From Gammaproteobacteria bacterium (GTDB taxonomy: Bacteria; Pseudomonadota; Gammaproteobacteria; SZUA-229): a stretch of 12,073 nt of DNA. The stretch lies in contig JAOUQA010000028.1 in NCBI GenBank assembly GCA_029879605.1, positions 1 to 12,073 of the forward strand, read 5' to 3'. The number at the start of each line of letters is the position of its first letter. The stretch's first letter is position 1. Both the position numbers and the translations under genes were made by a program. The notes under the pieces were generated by a model. The model saw only the letters and a list, made by a program, of their open reading frames with translations, made no database searches and was not told the origin of the DNA. Below are positions 4,161 through 10,642 of the stretch, in pieces.

Positions 4161-6635
4161 ATGGTATCAAAAGAGAACGAAATACAAGTCGATCTTTTTA
4201 GCAAAGATGAGCTGGAAGCTTTGAAAAAAGATCCAAATATCTGCAATCATGGACGGCGTAGTTTTTTGAAATGGTGTGCAATAGCTTCATCGCAGGCAGT
4301 TATTGGCGGTGGTGTTGTTAACTTATTGGCCAGTTCGGATGCAAAGGCCGATGATACATTTAATAACGTAACAAACTGGGTTTATTCTGTCTGTGGTTAT
4401 TGTTCCTTTGGTTGTGGCCTTAGTATCGGTGTTAATGCAGCTGGTGAGGCAGTGGCAGTTCGCGGCAATGAAAAGCATCCGACAAATAATGGTCGAGTTT
4501 GTGTTAAAGGGCTCTATGAGCACAAAATACTGGATGCGCCAGATCGAGGTAAATGGCCCCTGATCAGGGATGCCAATGGTAACTGGCAGAAAATTACCTG
4601 GGATGAAGCGACGACTATTTTGTGTCAGAAGATAATCGATGGTGTTGATTCAATGGGTGCTGATTCCATTGCTACCTACAACACTGGACAGTGGACGCTT
4701 GAAGAATATTATGCCTTTGGCAAACTGGGCAAAGGTGCAATCGGTACTGGCACCATGGATTCAAATACACGCCTGTGCATGGCAGCAGCAGTTGTTGGTT
4801 ACCTGTCTACATTTGGTTCTGATGGTCCGCCAGGTTGTTATGATGACGTTGAAAATACCGACTGCTTTTTTGTATTCGGTATGAATCCAGCTGAGATGCA
4901 TCCGCAACTGTGGCGTCGTATCGCCAGGGCACGACGTACAAGCCGGGCACCAAAATTGATTGTGGTTGATCCACGTCGTACACAAACAGCCCGTAGTGCT
5001 GATTTGCACCTGGCGCTTAAGCCAGGTACTAACCTGGCGCTCATTAACGGTATTGTGCAACAGATTATTGCCAACAACTGGACTGACAGTAATTACATCA
5101 ATGCACACACACGTAATTATGCTGCGATGGCTGCGACCGTGGCCAAATATACACCGGAGTATGTATCCGATATCACTGGCTGCCCCGCGGCCGATATTGC
5201 GCTGGCTGCAAAATGGATTGGTGAATCAACTGAAACACTATCGCTGTTTATTCAGGGTGTTTATCAGTCAATGGGTGCTACCAACACCGTGCGTATGATC
5301 TGTGCCATGCACCTGATCATGGGTAAGATTGGTCGTCCCGGATCCTCGCCCTTTAGTATCACCGGGCAGGCTACCGCTATGAGTAATCGTGAGGCCGGTG
5401 CTTCGTCTGCTCTGGCGGGTTATCGTAACTACTACAACCCTGATCATGTGGGCTGGCTGGAAGATTTCTGGAATGTACCCAGAGGCAAAATTCCGCCACA
5501 TAAACCTACAGCTATTACTTCCAATCGTGATTATCAGGATTTCAATAGCCATGTAGAAATGATGCGTAATGGCCAACTTAGCCTGTTCTGGATTCAGTGT
5601 ACCAATCCAGCGGTTACTTTGCCGGATCTGAACAAGCTCTATTCCTATATGGATTTTAATAATCCAAACCGTCCATACATTGTGGTGCAGGATATTTATG
5701 AACCCATGGAATGTACTCATTTTGCTGATATGTTCCTGCCTGCAGCGATGTGGGGCGAAAAAACGGGTGTCTATACCTGTTCAGAGCGTAAAGTAAATCT
5801 TGGTCGTCAGGCTGTTTTACCTGCCGGTTATGATCTCAGGCCTCAGGGCTATGGTGCCTATTCCGATCTTGATATCACCAAAATGGTGGCTGATAAAATT
5901 GCCTCCATGGACTCCCGCTTTGCCGACAAGGACGGTAACTCGGTTATCGGGTTCACCACATCGGAGCAAGCCTTCGAAGAGTGGAAGGTATGCACTGCTG
6001 GTACCATCTGCGATATGAGTGGCATGACCTATGCCAGGATTGAAGCCAATAATGGTATTCAGTGGCCATCCACACCGAGCAACATCTATGGTGGTACCCG
6101 TCTATACAGTGATGGCCGCTTTAATACTAACTGGAACGATACTCAGGGAGGTACGCCTGATAAGCCATGGGTTGATCCGGATAATCTGAGTCGTGCCTAT
6201 CTCTGGGCGGTAGAGTATGAACAAGCACCAGAAGTACCGGATAGTAATTATCCTTTCTGGTTACTCACAGGTCGTGTCATTGAACACTTCCATAGTCGAA
6301 CCAAAACCAAGCGAGTACCGCAGTTACATGAAATGGTGCCAGAAAACTATGTCGAGATGCATCCCGATGACGCCAAATCTCTGAAAGTAGCCACTGGTGA
6401 ACTGGTTCGACTGACCACACGTCGCGGTGAGATTGTTGTTAAAGCACTCATTGTTGGCACAGTGCAAAGAGGCCAGGTTTTCTGCCCCATGCACTTCGGT
6501 GATCTTGATCCACAGGATAAGGCCATTTATGGCAGCCGGCTGGCGGCAACCAATCGACTGACCATGAACTGGGTTGACCCGGATTGTAAACAACCTATCT
6601 ATAAACACTGCGCTGTTAGTCTGGCTAAGGCTTAA
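4161..6635 (+). CDS. Tat-exported NapA-like molybdopterin oxidoreductase
   Basis: An 824-residue bis-MGD enzyme, close to NapA length (about 830). The Tat signal is RRSFLK at residues 32-37 after an unusually long n-region, with a hydrophobic stretch and likely cleavage after AKA (61-63), placing it in the periplasm. The [4Fe-4S] ligands are Cys78, 81, 85 and 114, followed by Lys116 (CVKG), the relay lysine between cluster and pterin in NapA. NTGQWTLEEYYAFGKL is the Nap/Nas-type motif, and SNTRLCMAAAV places Cys206 as the molybdenum ligand. PPGCYDDVE, MNPAEMHPQLW, AMWGEKTGVYT and the C-terminal LLTGRVIEHFHSRT also fit the nitrate reductase branch. GQATAMSNREAG lies between the NapA (GQxSACGxxRE) and assimilatory (GQPNAMGGRE) patterns. 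AGGGTGA precedes the ATG. It is followed after 15 bp by the tetraheme cytochrome. Nitrate is the likeliest substrate by family, but unproven; no napB, napC or napD is nearby. Confidence 0.88.
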   Translation: MVSKENEIQVDLFSKDELEALKKDPNICNHGRRSFLKWCAIASSQAVIGGGVVNLLASSDAKADDTFNNVTNWVYSVCGYCSFGCGLSIGVNAAGEAVAVRGNEKHPTNNGRVCVKGLYEHKILDAPDRGKWPLIRDANGNWQKITWDEATTILCQKIIDGVDSMGADSIATYNTGQWTLEEYYAFGKLGKGAIGTGTMDSNTRLCMAAAVVGYLSTFGSDGPPGCYDDVENTDCFFVFGMNPAEMHPQLWRRIARARRTSRAPKLIVVDPRRTQTARSADLHLALKPGTNLALINGIVQQIIANNWTDSNYINAHTRNYAAMAATVAKYTPEYVSDITGCPAADIALAAKWIGESTETLSLFIQGVYQSMGATNTVRMICAMHLIMGKIGRPGSSPFSITGQATAMSNREAGASSALAGYRNYYNPDHVGWLEDFWNVPRGKIPPHKPTAITSNRDYQDFNSHVEMMRNGQLSLFWIQCTNPAVTLPDLNKLYSYMDFNNPNRPYIVVQDIYEPMECTHFADMFLPAAMWGEKTGVYTCSERKVNLGRQAVLPAGYDLRPQGYGAYSDLDITKMVADKIASMDSRFADKDGNSVIGFTTSEQAFEEWKVCTAGTICDMSGMTYARIEANNGIQWPSTPSNIYGGTRLYSDGRFNTNWNDTQGGTPDKPWVDPDNLSRAYLWAVEYEQAPEVPDSNYPFWLLTGRVIEHFHSRTKTKRVPQLHEMVPENYVEMHPDDAKSLKVATGELVRLTTRRGEIVVKALIVGTVQRGQVFCPMHFGDLDPQDKAIYGSRLAATNRLTMNWVDPDCKQPIYKHCAVSLAKA

Positions 6636-6650
6636 TGGAGGAGAATAAAA

Positions 6651-7145
6651 ATGAAATACTTAAATAAATCCATTAAATCTGTACTGGCCTGCCTGATTAT
6701 TCTGGTTATGGGTTCTTCAGTGTCTTTTGCTGGTAAGAAAGGCGGCGGTGATTCTGGTGGTCCCGGTGGTCCTGGTGGAGGTGATCCCGCACCTACACAG
6801 GTCTTTGATACCAGCTTTGCGGTGGAATTCAGTTACTCCTGTTTGAGTGGTGGCTGTCATGAAACGAATCAGACCTTGGTAAATGAATATGCGGCATCAA
6901 AAATGACCCATACCATGGTCAAGTGCAACGCCTGCCACGGTACGCACACAGCTGATACTGTCGGCCTGGAAAAACCTAACTTGACAGGTTACTACCCAGG
7001 GATAGGTGCAACTGGTTATGCCGTGGATACGGATCGTTGTAAGGTCTGTCATAACAATGAACATCAAGGTGGGCCTGGTGGAAAGTCAGGTGATAACTGC
7101 TATAGTTGCCACACACCTCATGTTTTTGGTACTAGCGGGCCATAA
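6651..7145 (+). CDS. Secreted tetraheme c-type cytochrome, partner of the molybdoenzyme
   Basis: A 164-residue periplasmic cytochrome. A Sec signal peptide (residues 1-27, hydrophobic core ACLIILVMG, likely cleavage SFA|G) is followed by a Gly/Pro-rich linker (28-48). Heme-binding motifs are C64-x4-C69-H70 (a CX4CH variant), C92NACH96, C130KVCH134 and C150YSCH154. Exactly four further histidines exist (87, 99, 138 and 157), so all four hemes can be bis-His coordinated, as in low-potential electron-transfer cytochromes. A strong Shine-Dalgarno (TGGAGGAG) sits in the 15-bp gap after the molybdoenzyme stop, so the two genes are translated from one transcript. By analogy with the tetraheme NapM of some Nap systems it probably feeds electrons to the molybdoenzyme, or takes them from it. 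It is not NapB, which is diheme. Confidence 0.9.
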   Translation: MKYLNKSIKSVLACLIILVMGSSVSFAGKKGGGDSGGPGGPGGGDPAPTQVFDTSFAVEFSYSCLSGGCHETNQTLVNEYAASKMTHTMVKCNACHGTHTADTVGLEKPNLTGYYPGIGATGYAVDTDRCKVCHNNEHQGGPGGKSGDNCYSCHTPHVFGTSGP

Positions 7146-7175
7146 TTAAAATATAAATATTTATTAATAGCCATT

Positions 7176-7212
7176 AAAAACGGCGCTGATCTTTCGATCA
7201 GCGCCGTTTTTT
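7176..7212. terminator. Bidirectional intrinsic terminator between the cytochrome gene and sat
   Basis: A perfect 11-bp GC-rich stem, CGGCGCTGATC (7181-7191) with GATCAGCGCCG (7196-7206), and a TTTC loop. It is flanked by five A on the left and six T on the right, so it can end transcription from both convergent genes. Confidence 0.93.
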
Positions 7213-7233
7213 ATAACGATTAAGTACTAAAAC

Positions 7234-8427
7234 TTAAGCGTCTAAGCTTTGATAGTAATCCATCAAAATCTGAGCTACTTCAGGGCGTGAGAACTCTTTG
7301 GGTGGCGCAATGCCATTACCCAGCATTTCACGTACTTTAGTACCTGACAACAGAACGAAGTCATCCTTGGTGTGGTCAGGGGCTTCACACATCATGACTA
7401 CTTTATCCAGTTTCTTGGAGTAGGCGGTGTGGTCAGCACGGAAGATTTCAATTTGCAGCGCACCAGCTGGTACCTGATCGTCGAAAATAGTCTGGGCATC
7501 AAAGGCGCCGTAGTGATCACCAACACCCGCGTGGTCACGACCAACGATGAAGTGGGTGGCACCCATATTCTGACGGAATACGGCGTGCAGTACGGCTTCA
7601 CGAGGGCCTGCGTACAGCATGTCAAAGCCGTAACCGGTTACCATGGCACTGTTTTCAGGGAAGTACAGCTCAACCATCTTACGAATTGCGGCATCACGAA
7701 CTGGCGCAGGGATATCACCTTTTTTCAGTTTGCCCAGCAGCATGTGGATAACCAGGCCGTCACAGCCCAGACGATCCATGGCCATGTGGCACAGTTCTTC
7801 GTGGGCCAGATGCATTGGGTTACGAGTCTGGAAGGCAACCACTTTCTTCCAGCCGCGCTCAGCTATTTCGTTACGGATTTCAACGGCGGTACGGAATGTA
7901 TCAGGGAACTCAGTCTGGAAGTAGGAGAAGTTCAGAACCTGGATAGGGCCTGACAGACAGATTTTACCCTGCTCAAGGAAGGCATCCACACCTGGGTGCG
8001 CTTCGTCTGGAGAAGGGGCATAAACCTTTTCAGTGATTAGCGCGATGTCGGCATCGCTGAATTCTTCAACGGCTTCAACATTCATCACAGCAACAACCGG
8101 GTTGCCTTCAACGTTTGGGTCCTTCAGCGCGATGCGGTCACCGGCTTTGATGCCAGCAGCATCTTTAACCAGGTTCAGTACAGGTGTTGGCCAGAACAGA
8201 CCAGAGGTGGTTTTCAGGTCAGTAGCTACAGACAGGGCATCAGCCTTGTTCATATAGCCTGTCAGTGGGTTAAAGTAACCTGCGCCTAGCATAACGGCAT
8301 TACCGGCAGCAGCTGAGCTAATTACGATCGATGGCAGGCCTTCTGCTTCTTTCTGTAGTGCTTCGTTTTTAGCTGAGTCGTATACGAACAATGGGTTTAG
8401 TTCGTTAGAACCATGAGGTTTAATCAT
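7234..8427 (-). CDS. sat: ATP sulfurylase (sulfate adenylyltransferase), dissimilatory type
   Basis: A 397-residue homo-oligomeric cytoplasmic enzyme. In sulfur oxidisers it catalyses APS + pyrophosphate to ATP + sulfate, the substrate-level phosphorylation step after APS reductase. Length and motifs fit the single-domain Sat family: the N-terminal PUA-like region with LGAGYFNPLTGYM (48-60), the nucleotide-binding QTRNPMHLAH (200-209, with Arg202, His206 and His209), GRDHAG (296-301) and the C-terminal SGTKVREML (361-369) with EFSRPEV. No APS-kinase domain is attached, so it is not the fused assimilatory type, nor the CysDN type. The ATG at 8427 follows a good Shine-Dalgarno (CAGGAGA) about 7 nt away. 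It is monocistronic as far as visible: 169 bp separate it from msrA upstream, and the shared terminator lies downstream. Confidence 0.97.
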   Translation of the reverse strand: MIKPHGSNELNPLFVYDSAKNEALQKEAEGLPSIVISSAAAGNAVMLGAGYFNPLTGYMNKADALSVATDLKTTSGLFWPTPVLNLVKDAAGIKAGDRIALKDPNVEGNPVVAVMNVEAVEEFSDADIALITEKVYAPSPDEAHPGVDAFLEQGKICLSGPIQVLNFSYFQTEFPDTFRTAVEIRNEIAERGWKKVVAFQTRNPMHLAHEELCHMAMDRLGCDGLVIHMLLGKLKKGDIPAPVRDAAIRKMVELYFPENSAMVTGYGFDMLYAGPREAVLHAVFRQNMGATHFIVGRDHAGVGDHYGAFDAQTIFDDQVPAGALQIEIFRADHTAYSKKLDKVVMMCEAPDHTKDDFVLLSGTKVREMLGNGIAPPKEFSRPEVAQILMDYYQSLDA

Positions 8428-8596
8428 GTAATGTCTCCTGGATGGCTTACGCTGGCGGTTGAACCAGCACTTTATTGATAATCGGTCAAAAGCTTAAAAT
8501 TTGAGCGCTGAATTCTACAGTAAAACAGCCTGTTTTCGTAGTCACTTGATCTAGGGCATTTGGGGTATAGGTTATTGATATCACTAACGCGGATGA
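8428..8596 (-). promoter_or_regulatory. sat upstream region with 15-bp palindrome
   Basis: It contains a perfect palindrome AAAACAG-C-CTGTTTT at 8522-8536 and, just downstream on the minus strand, a TAGAAT -10-like hexamer, placing the palindrome in the would-be spacer about 95 bp upstream of the sat start. The -35 is poor. A repressor or activator site is possible but unproven. No terminator for msrA is obvious here. Confidence 0.3.
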
Positions 8597-9193
8597 TTAT
8601 CGTTTCTCGCCCCAGAGCTGATTCAGGCGCTGATCCCGGCCACAGCGGTATCGGTAGTATTTGTAGCGAACGGGGTTCTTCTGGTAGTAATCCTGATGGT
8701 AATCCTCGGCGGGGTAGAAGATGGAGGCAGCTTCTATCTCGGTAACAATGGCCTCCTTGAATGGTTTGTTCTGCTGCATGGCCTTGAGTGAGGCCATAGC
8801 GGCCTGGCGTTGTGCCTCATCTTGATAGTAGATGCCACTCCGATACTGGTTTCCATGATCACAGAACTGGGCATCTCTGGTGGTTGGGTCGATATTTTTC
8901 CAGAAGACTGCCAGCAGATCTTCATAGGTGATTTTTGAGGGATCGTACTCGACTTTAATGGCCTCAGTATGGCCTGTGCCGCCCGCTGACACCTCCTTAT
9001 AGCTGGGGTTCTCAGTCTGGCCACCAGTGTAGCCAGATGTGGTTGAGAGCACGCCTTCGAGCCTGTCGAAGGGCGGTTCCATGCACCAGAAACAGCCACC
9101 GGCAAATATCGCTGTTGCGGGTGTCTGAGCGATGACATTGTTTGTATTGCACAGTACCAGAAGGCTAGCCATGCCCAGTAGGAATTTTTTCAT
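8597..9193 (-). CDS. msrA: Peptide methionine-S-sulfoxide reductase MsrA, probably periplasmic
   Basis: A 198-residue enzyme that reduces methionine-S-sulfoxide in oxidised proteins. The catalytic motif GGCFWCME places the nucleophile at Cys34; SGYTGG (53-58), the GGTGHTEA motif (71-78, with Asp and Glu residues that bind the sulfoxide nearby), DPTTRDAQFCDHGNQYRS and AEDYHQDY follow, all MsrA hallmarks. Cys184 near the C-terminus is the likely resolving cysteine. Residues 1-22 (MKKFLLGMASLLVLC... to VIA) form a Sec signal peptide, so this is an exported MsrA. LVLC is not a good lipobox because the residue before Cys is Leu. No MsrB domain is fused. The Shine-Dalgarno GAGAGGG, 9 nt before the ATG, is buried in the stem of a perfect hairpin (9203-9238). 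It lies downstream of the dksA-like gene on the same strand. Confidence 0.95.
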   Translation of the reverse strand: MKKFLLGMASLLVLCNTNNVIAQTPATAIFAGGCFWCMEPPFDRLEGVLSTTSGYTGGQTENPSYKEVSAGGTGHTEAIKVEYDPSKITYEDLLAVFWKNIDPTTRDAQFCDHGNQYRSGIYYQDEAQRQAAMASLKAMQQNKPFKEAIVTEIEAASIFYPAEDYHQDYYQKNPVRYKYYRYRCGRDQRLNQLWGEKR

Positions 9194-9202
9194 ATCGGTT
9201 TG

Positions 9203-9238
9203 CCCTCTCAGTTATTTGGTCCTGGTTAACTGAGAGGG
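9203..9238 (-). promoter_or_regulatory. Hairpin covering the msrA ribosome binding site
   Basis: Perfect 12-bp arms, CCCTCTCAGTTA (9203-9214) and TAACTGAGAGGG (9227-9238), with a 12-nt loop. In the minus-strand mRNA the 3' arm contains the GAGAGGG Shine-Dalgarno for the ATG at 9193. No U-run follows, so a terminator role is unlikely. It may limit translation or depend on a trigger. Confidence 0.55.
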
Positions 9239-9302
9239 TCGAACAAGGCAATAGTTTCATCGTGCGCTGGATGAAATTACCTGTTATTTGGAAAAGAGAG
9301 GA

Positions 9303-9638
9303 TCAGTGGTTTTTATCAGCACAGGCTATGCACAGTTCTGCATAGGGAACAGCCTGTAAACGCTGCTCAGGAATCGGTTTGCCACAGGCCTTGCATATAC
9401 CGTAGGTTCCCTGTTCGATACGTGCGAGTGCTCTGTCGATATGCATCACCATGAGCTGGGCCTCATTATCGAGTGCGGCCAATACATCATTATTTTCACT
9501 CTGGGTGGCCTGTTCGGCAAAATCTTTTTCAACCGGCTCATTTTTATGGTGAGTATCCTGTTCGATCGCCTCGATTCTTTGTGTGTAGTCTTCACGCATC
9601 GATAATAGTTGTTGTTTTATTTTGTCGAAAGAGGCCAT
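9303..9638 (-). CDS. TraR/DksA-family zinc-finger protein
   Basis: A 111-residue short DksA-like protein. An N-terminal coiled coil (about 1-75) ends in the C4 zinc finger GICKACGKPIPEQRL...ELCIAC, with Cys82, 85, 103 and 106 all present. At the coil tip, Asp39 and Glu42 (DFAEQA) occupy the places of the two DksA tip aspartates that act in the RNA polymerase secondary channel, so the key acidity is kept with an Asp-to-Glu change. It is shorter than the 151-residue DksA of E. coli, so it is a paralogue or alternative form rather than the housekeeping copy. It follows ydcH after 24 bp on the same strand, and msrA lies 109 bp further on. The likely role is modulating transcription at selected promoters, possibly with ppGpp. 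The Shine-Dalgarno is weak. Confidence 0.88.
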   Translation of the reverse strand: MASFDKIKQQLLSMREDYTQRIEAIEQDTHHKNEPVEKDFAEQATQSENNDVLAALDNEAQLMVMHIDRALARIEQGTYGICKACGKPIPEQRLQAVPYAELCIACADKNH

Positions 9639-9662
9639 AGGTTGCTCGTAAATCGCTAGTGT

Positions 9663-9905
9663 TTAAGTTGGGTTTTTTATCATCTGGTAAATGATGTCTT
9701 TCAGGTGCAGGCGTTCTTTTTTAATTTCTGAAAGATAGTCATCGTTCATGGTCTCTATGCCCTGTTCGGCTCGAACGATGGATTTATCCAGGCCCTCGTA
9801 TTCATGAGTCAAACGCCGGAAATGCGGGTTGTTCAGTTTTAGCTGATGAATAGTGTCCTTGTGTTCGGGGAATTCATCAACAAGCGGATGATGTGATAAG
9901 GACAT
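9663..9905 (-). CDS. ydcH: YdcH family (DUF465) small coiled-coil protein
   Basis: An 80-residue, highly charged helical protein of unknown biochemical function. The family signature is complete: HHPLVDEFPEHKDTIHQLK, NPHFRRLTHEYEGLDKSI, and the C-terminal LKKERLHLKD-type segment (IKKERLHLKDIIYQM). There is no signal peptide and no cysteine. A GAGG Shine-Dalgarno lies just upstream of the ATG at 9905. It is the first gene of a likely ydcH, dksA-like, msrA transcript, and its upstream region carries two FNR-type boxes with a suitably placed -10, so it is probably induced on oxygen limitation or by nitric oxide. Confidence 0.92.
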   Translation of the reverse strand: MSLSHHPLVDEFPEHKDTIHQLKLNNPHFRRLTHEYEGLDKSIVRAEQGIETMNDDYLSEIKKERLHLKDIIYQMIKNPT

Positions 9906-9966
9906 TGCAGAGCCTCATGATTATTTATTTAAGATTTAACTTTATCTGAGTGTTCTTGTATAAGTA

Positions 9967-9980
9967 TTGATTGCAATCAA
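9967..9980. promoter_or_regulatory. Perfect FNR-type box upstream of ydcH
   Basis: TTGATTGCAATCAA matches the FNR/ANR/DNR consensus TTGAT-N4-ATCAA at all ten specified positions and is a full palindrome. A TAAAGT hexamer (4/6 to TATAAT) on the minus strand at 9944-9939 lies where the -10 would be if the box were centred at -41.5 (class II activation). Confidence 0.75.
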
Positions 9981-9996
9981 GATAAACGACTATGTT

Positions 9997-10010
9997 TTGA
10001 TTGCAATGAG
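9997..10010. promoter_or_regulatory. Second, degenerate FNR-type box upstream of ydcH
   Basis: TTGATTGCAATGAG matches 8 of 10 FNR positions, with the same TGCA centre as the perfect box, exactly 30 bp (about three helical turns) further from ydcH. Such tandem placement fits cooperative or modulating binding. Confidence 0.5.
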
Positions 10011-10044
10011 TCCCAAAACGACAAATGTCATGCTGGGTAATCGC

Positions 10045-10446
10045 TTATAGTACCGGGAATAAATGAGATTCTTCCAGTTGAATTCGTTCATTTACCAATC
10101 GGAATATCTCCAGTGTTTCTCTCTCAAATTCTTCGTGATTTTCAGTATTAATCTGATGGCACCAGCGTTTTACATATTTCGACAGGATGCGTTCAAGTTC
10201 GTGGGTGTTACTCAGGAAATCATTGGCAACTTTCTTGATGTGATTGTCATCGTGATTGAGTAATTGAGGATAAATAGATCTCGCTTCATGTTTTAAATGT
10301 GCATCAAGCTTCTCCTGAAAACGATGCAGTAGTTCGCAAAATATAGTATTAGTTCGGAGTGACTGATCTGTAACCAGATTGGAGAGTACATTGCTCAGGT
10401 CTTTTATGGCGTCATTCTCATTTCTTAGCTCTTCAACTGGGATCAT
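10045..10446 (-). CDS. Hemerythrin-like (HHE domain) protein
   Basis: A 133-residue soluble four-helix protein of the hemerythrin HHE class, which can bind a diiron site and sense or carry O2, NO or peroxide. The ATG at 10446 is chosen because AAGGAG lies 7 nt upstream; an in-frame ATG at 10473 has no such site. The visible ligand candidates are His50 and Glu54 (AHLKHEARSIYP), His53, His82 (NTHELERIL), Glu125/126 and His128 (EESHLFP). The usual first His of the motif (LRxEHDxI) is Asn11 here (LRNENDAI), so one iron ligand may be missing or replaced. It stands alone between hppA and the ydcH operon. An imperfect FNR-like box lies upstream. Confidence 0.8.
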   Translation of the reverse strand: MIPVEELRNENDAIKDLSNVLSNLVTDQSLRTNTIFCELLHRFQEKLDAHLKHEARSIYPQLLNHDDNHIKKVANDFLSNTHELERILSKYVKRWCHQINTENHEEFERETLEIFRLVNERIQLEESHLFPVL

Positions 10447-10533
10447 CTCTATTCTCCTTGTGCATTTGGTCATTTTGATGAGTTATTGGTTTTATCAGCT
10501 CTTTAAGATTGCGGATGAAGAATGTTTCTTGCA

Positions 10534-10547
10534 ATGACTCATGTCAA
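10534..10547. promoter_or_regulatory. Imperfect FNR-like box upstream of the hemerythrin gene
   Basis: ATGAC-TCAT-GTCAA (minus strand TTGAC-ATGA-GTCAT) keeps the Crp/Fnr spacing and matches 7 of 10 FNR positions, about 90 bp upstream of the hemerythrin start. It may instead belong to a TGAC-N4-GTCA class seen elsewhere in the window. No convincing -10 at the matching distance. Confidence 0.3.
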
Positions 10548-10590
10548 GAAAAGTATGAGCTGACTACTGTTAATTGCAATATGTATAAGC

Positions 10591-10623
10591 AAAAAAAAGG
10601 CGAAGCATGCGCTTCGCCTTTTT
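10591..10623 (-). terminator. Intrinsic terminator of hppA
   Basis: An 8-bp GC-rich stem, GGCGAAGC (10599-10606) with GCTTCGCC (10611-10618), and a 4-nt loop. On the minus strand it is followed by eight T, starting 25 bp after the hppA stop. Five T on the plus strand could also give weak activity in that direction. Confidence 0.92.
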
Positions 10624-10642
10624 ATTACCAGTAGTAGCAGGA

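Noticed and set aside
5268..5720. 150-residue ORF opposite the molybdoenzyme
   Set aside because: Antisense shadow; all family motifs of the molybdoenzyme lie on the other strand.
7372..7953. 193-residue ORF opposite sat
   Set aside because: Antisense shadow of a complete ATP sulfurylase, with no recognisable domain.
9203..9238. Hairpin as intrinsic terminator of the dksA-like gene
   Set aside because: No T-run follows the stem on the minus strand, and it lies at the msrA ribosome binding site, which fits translational control better.
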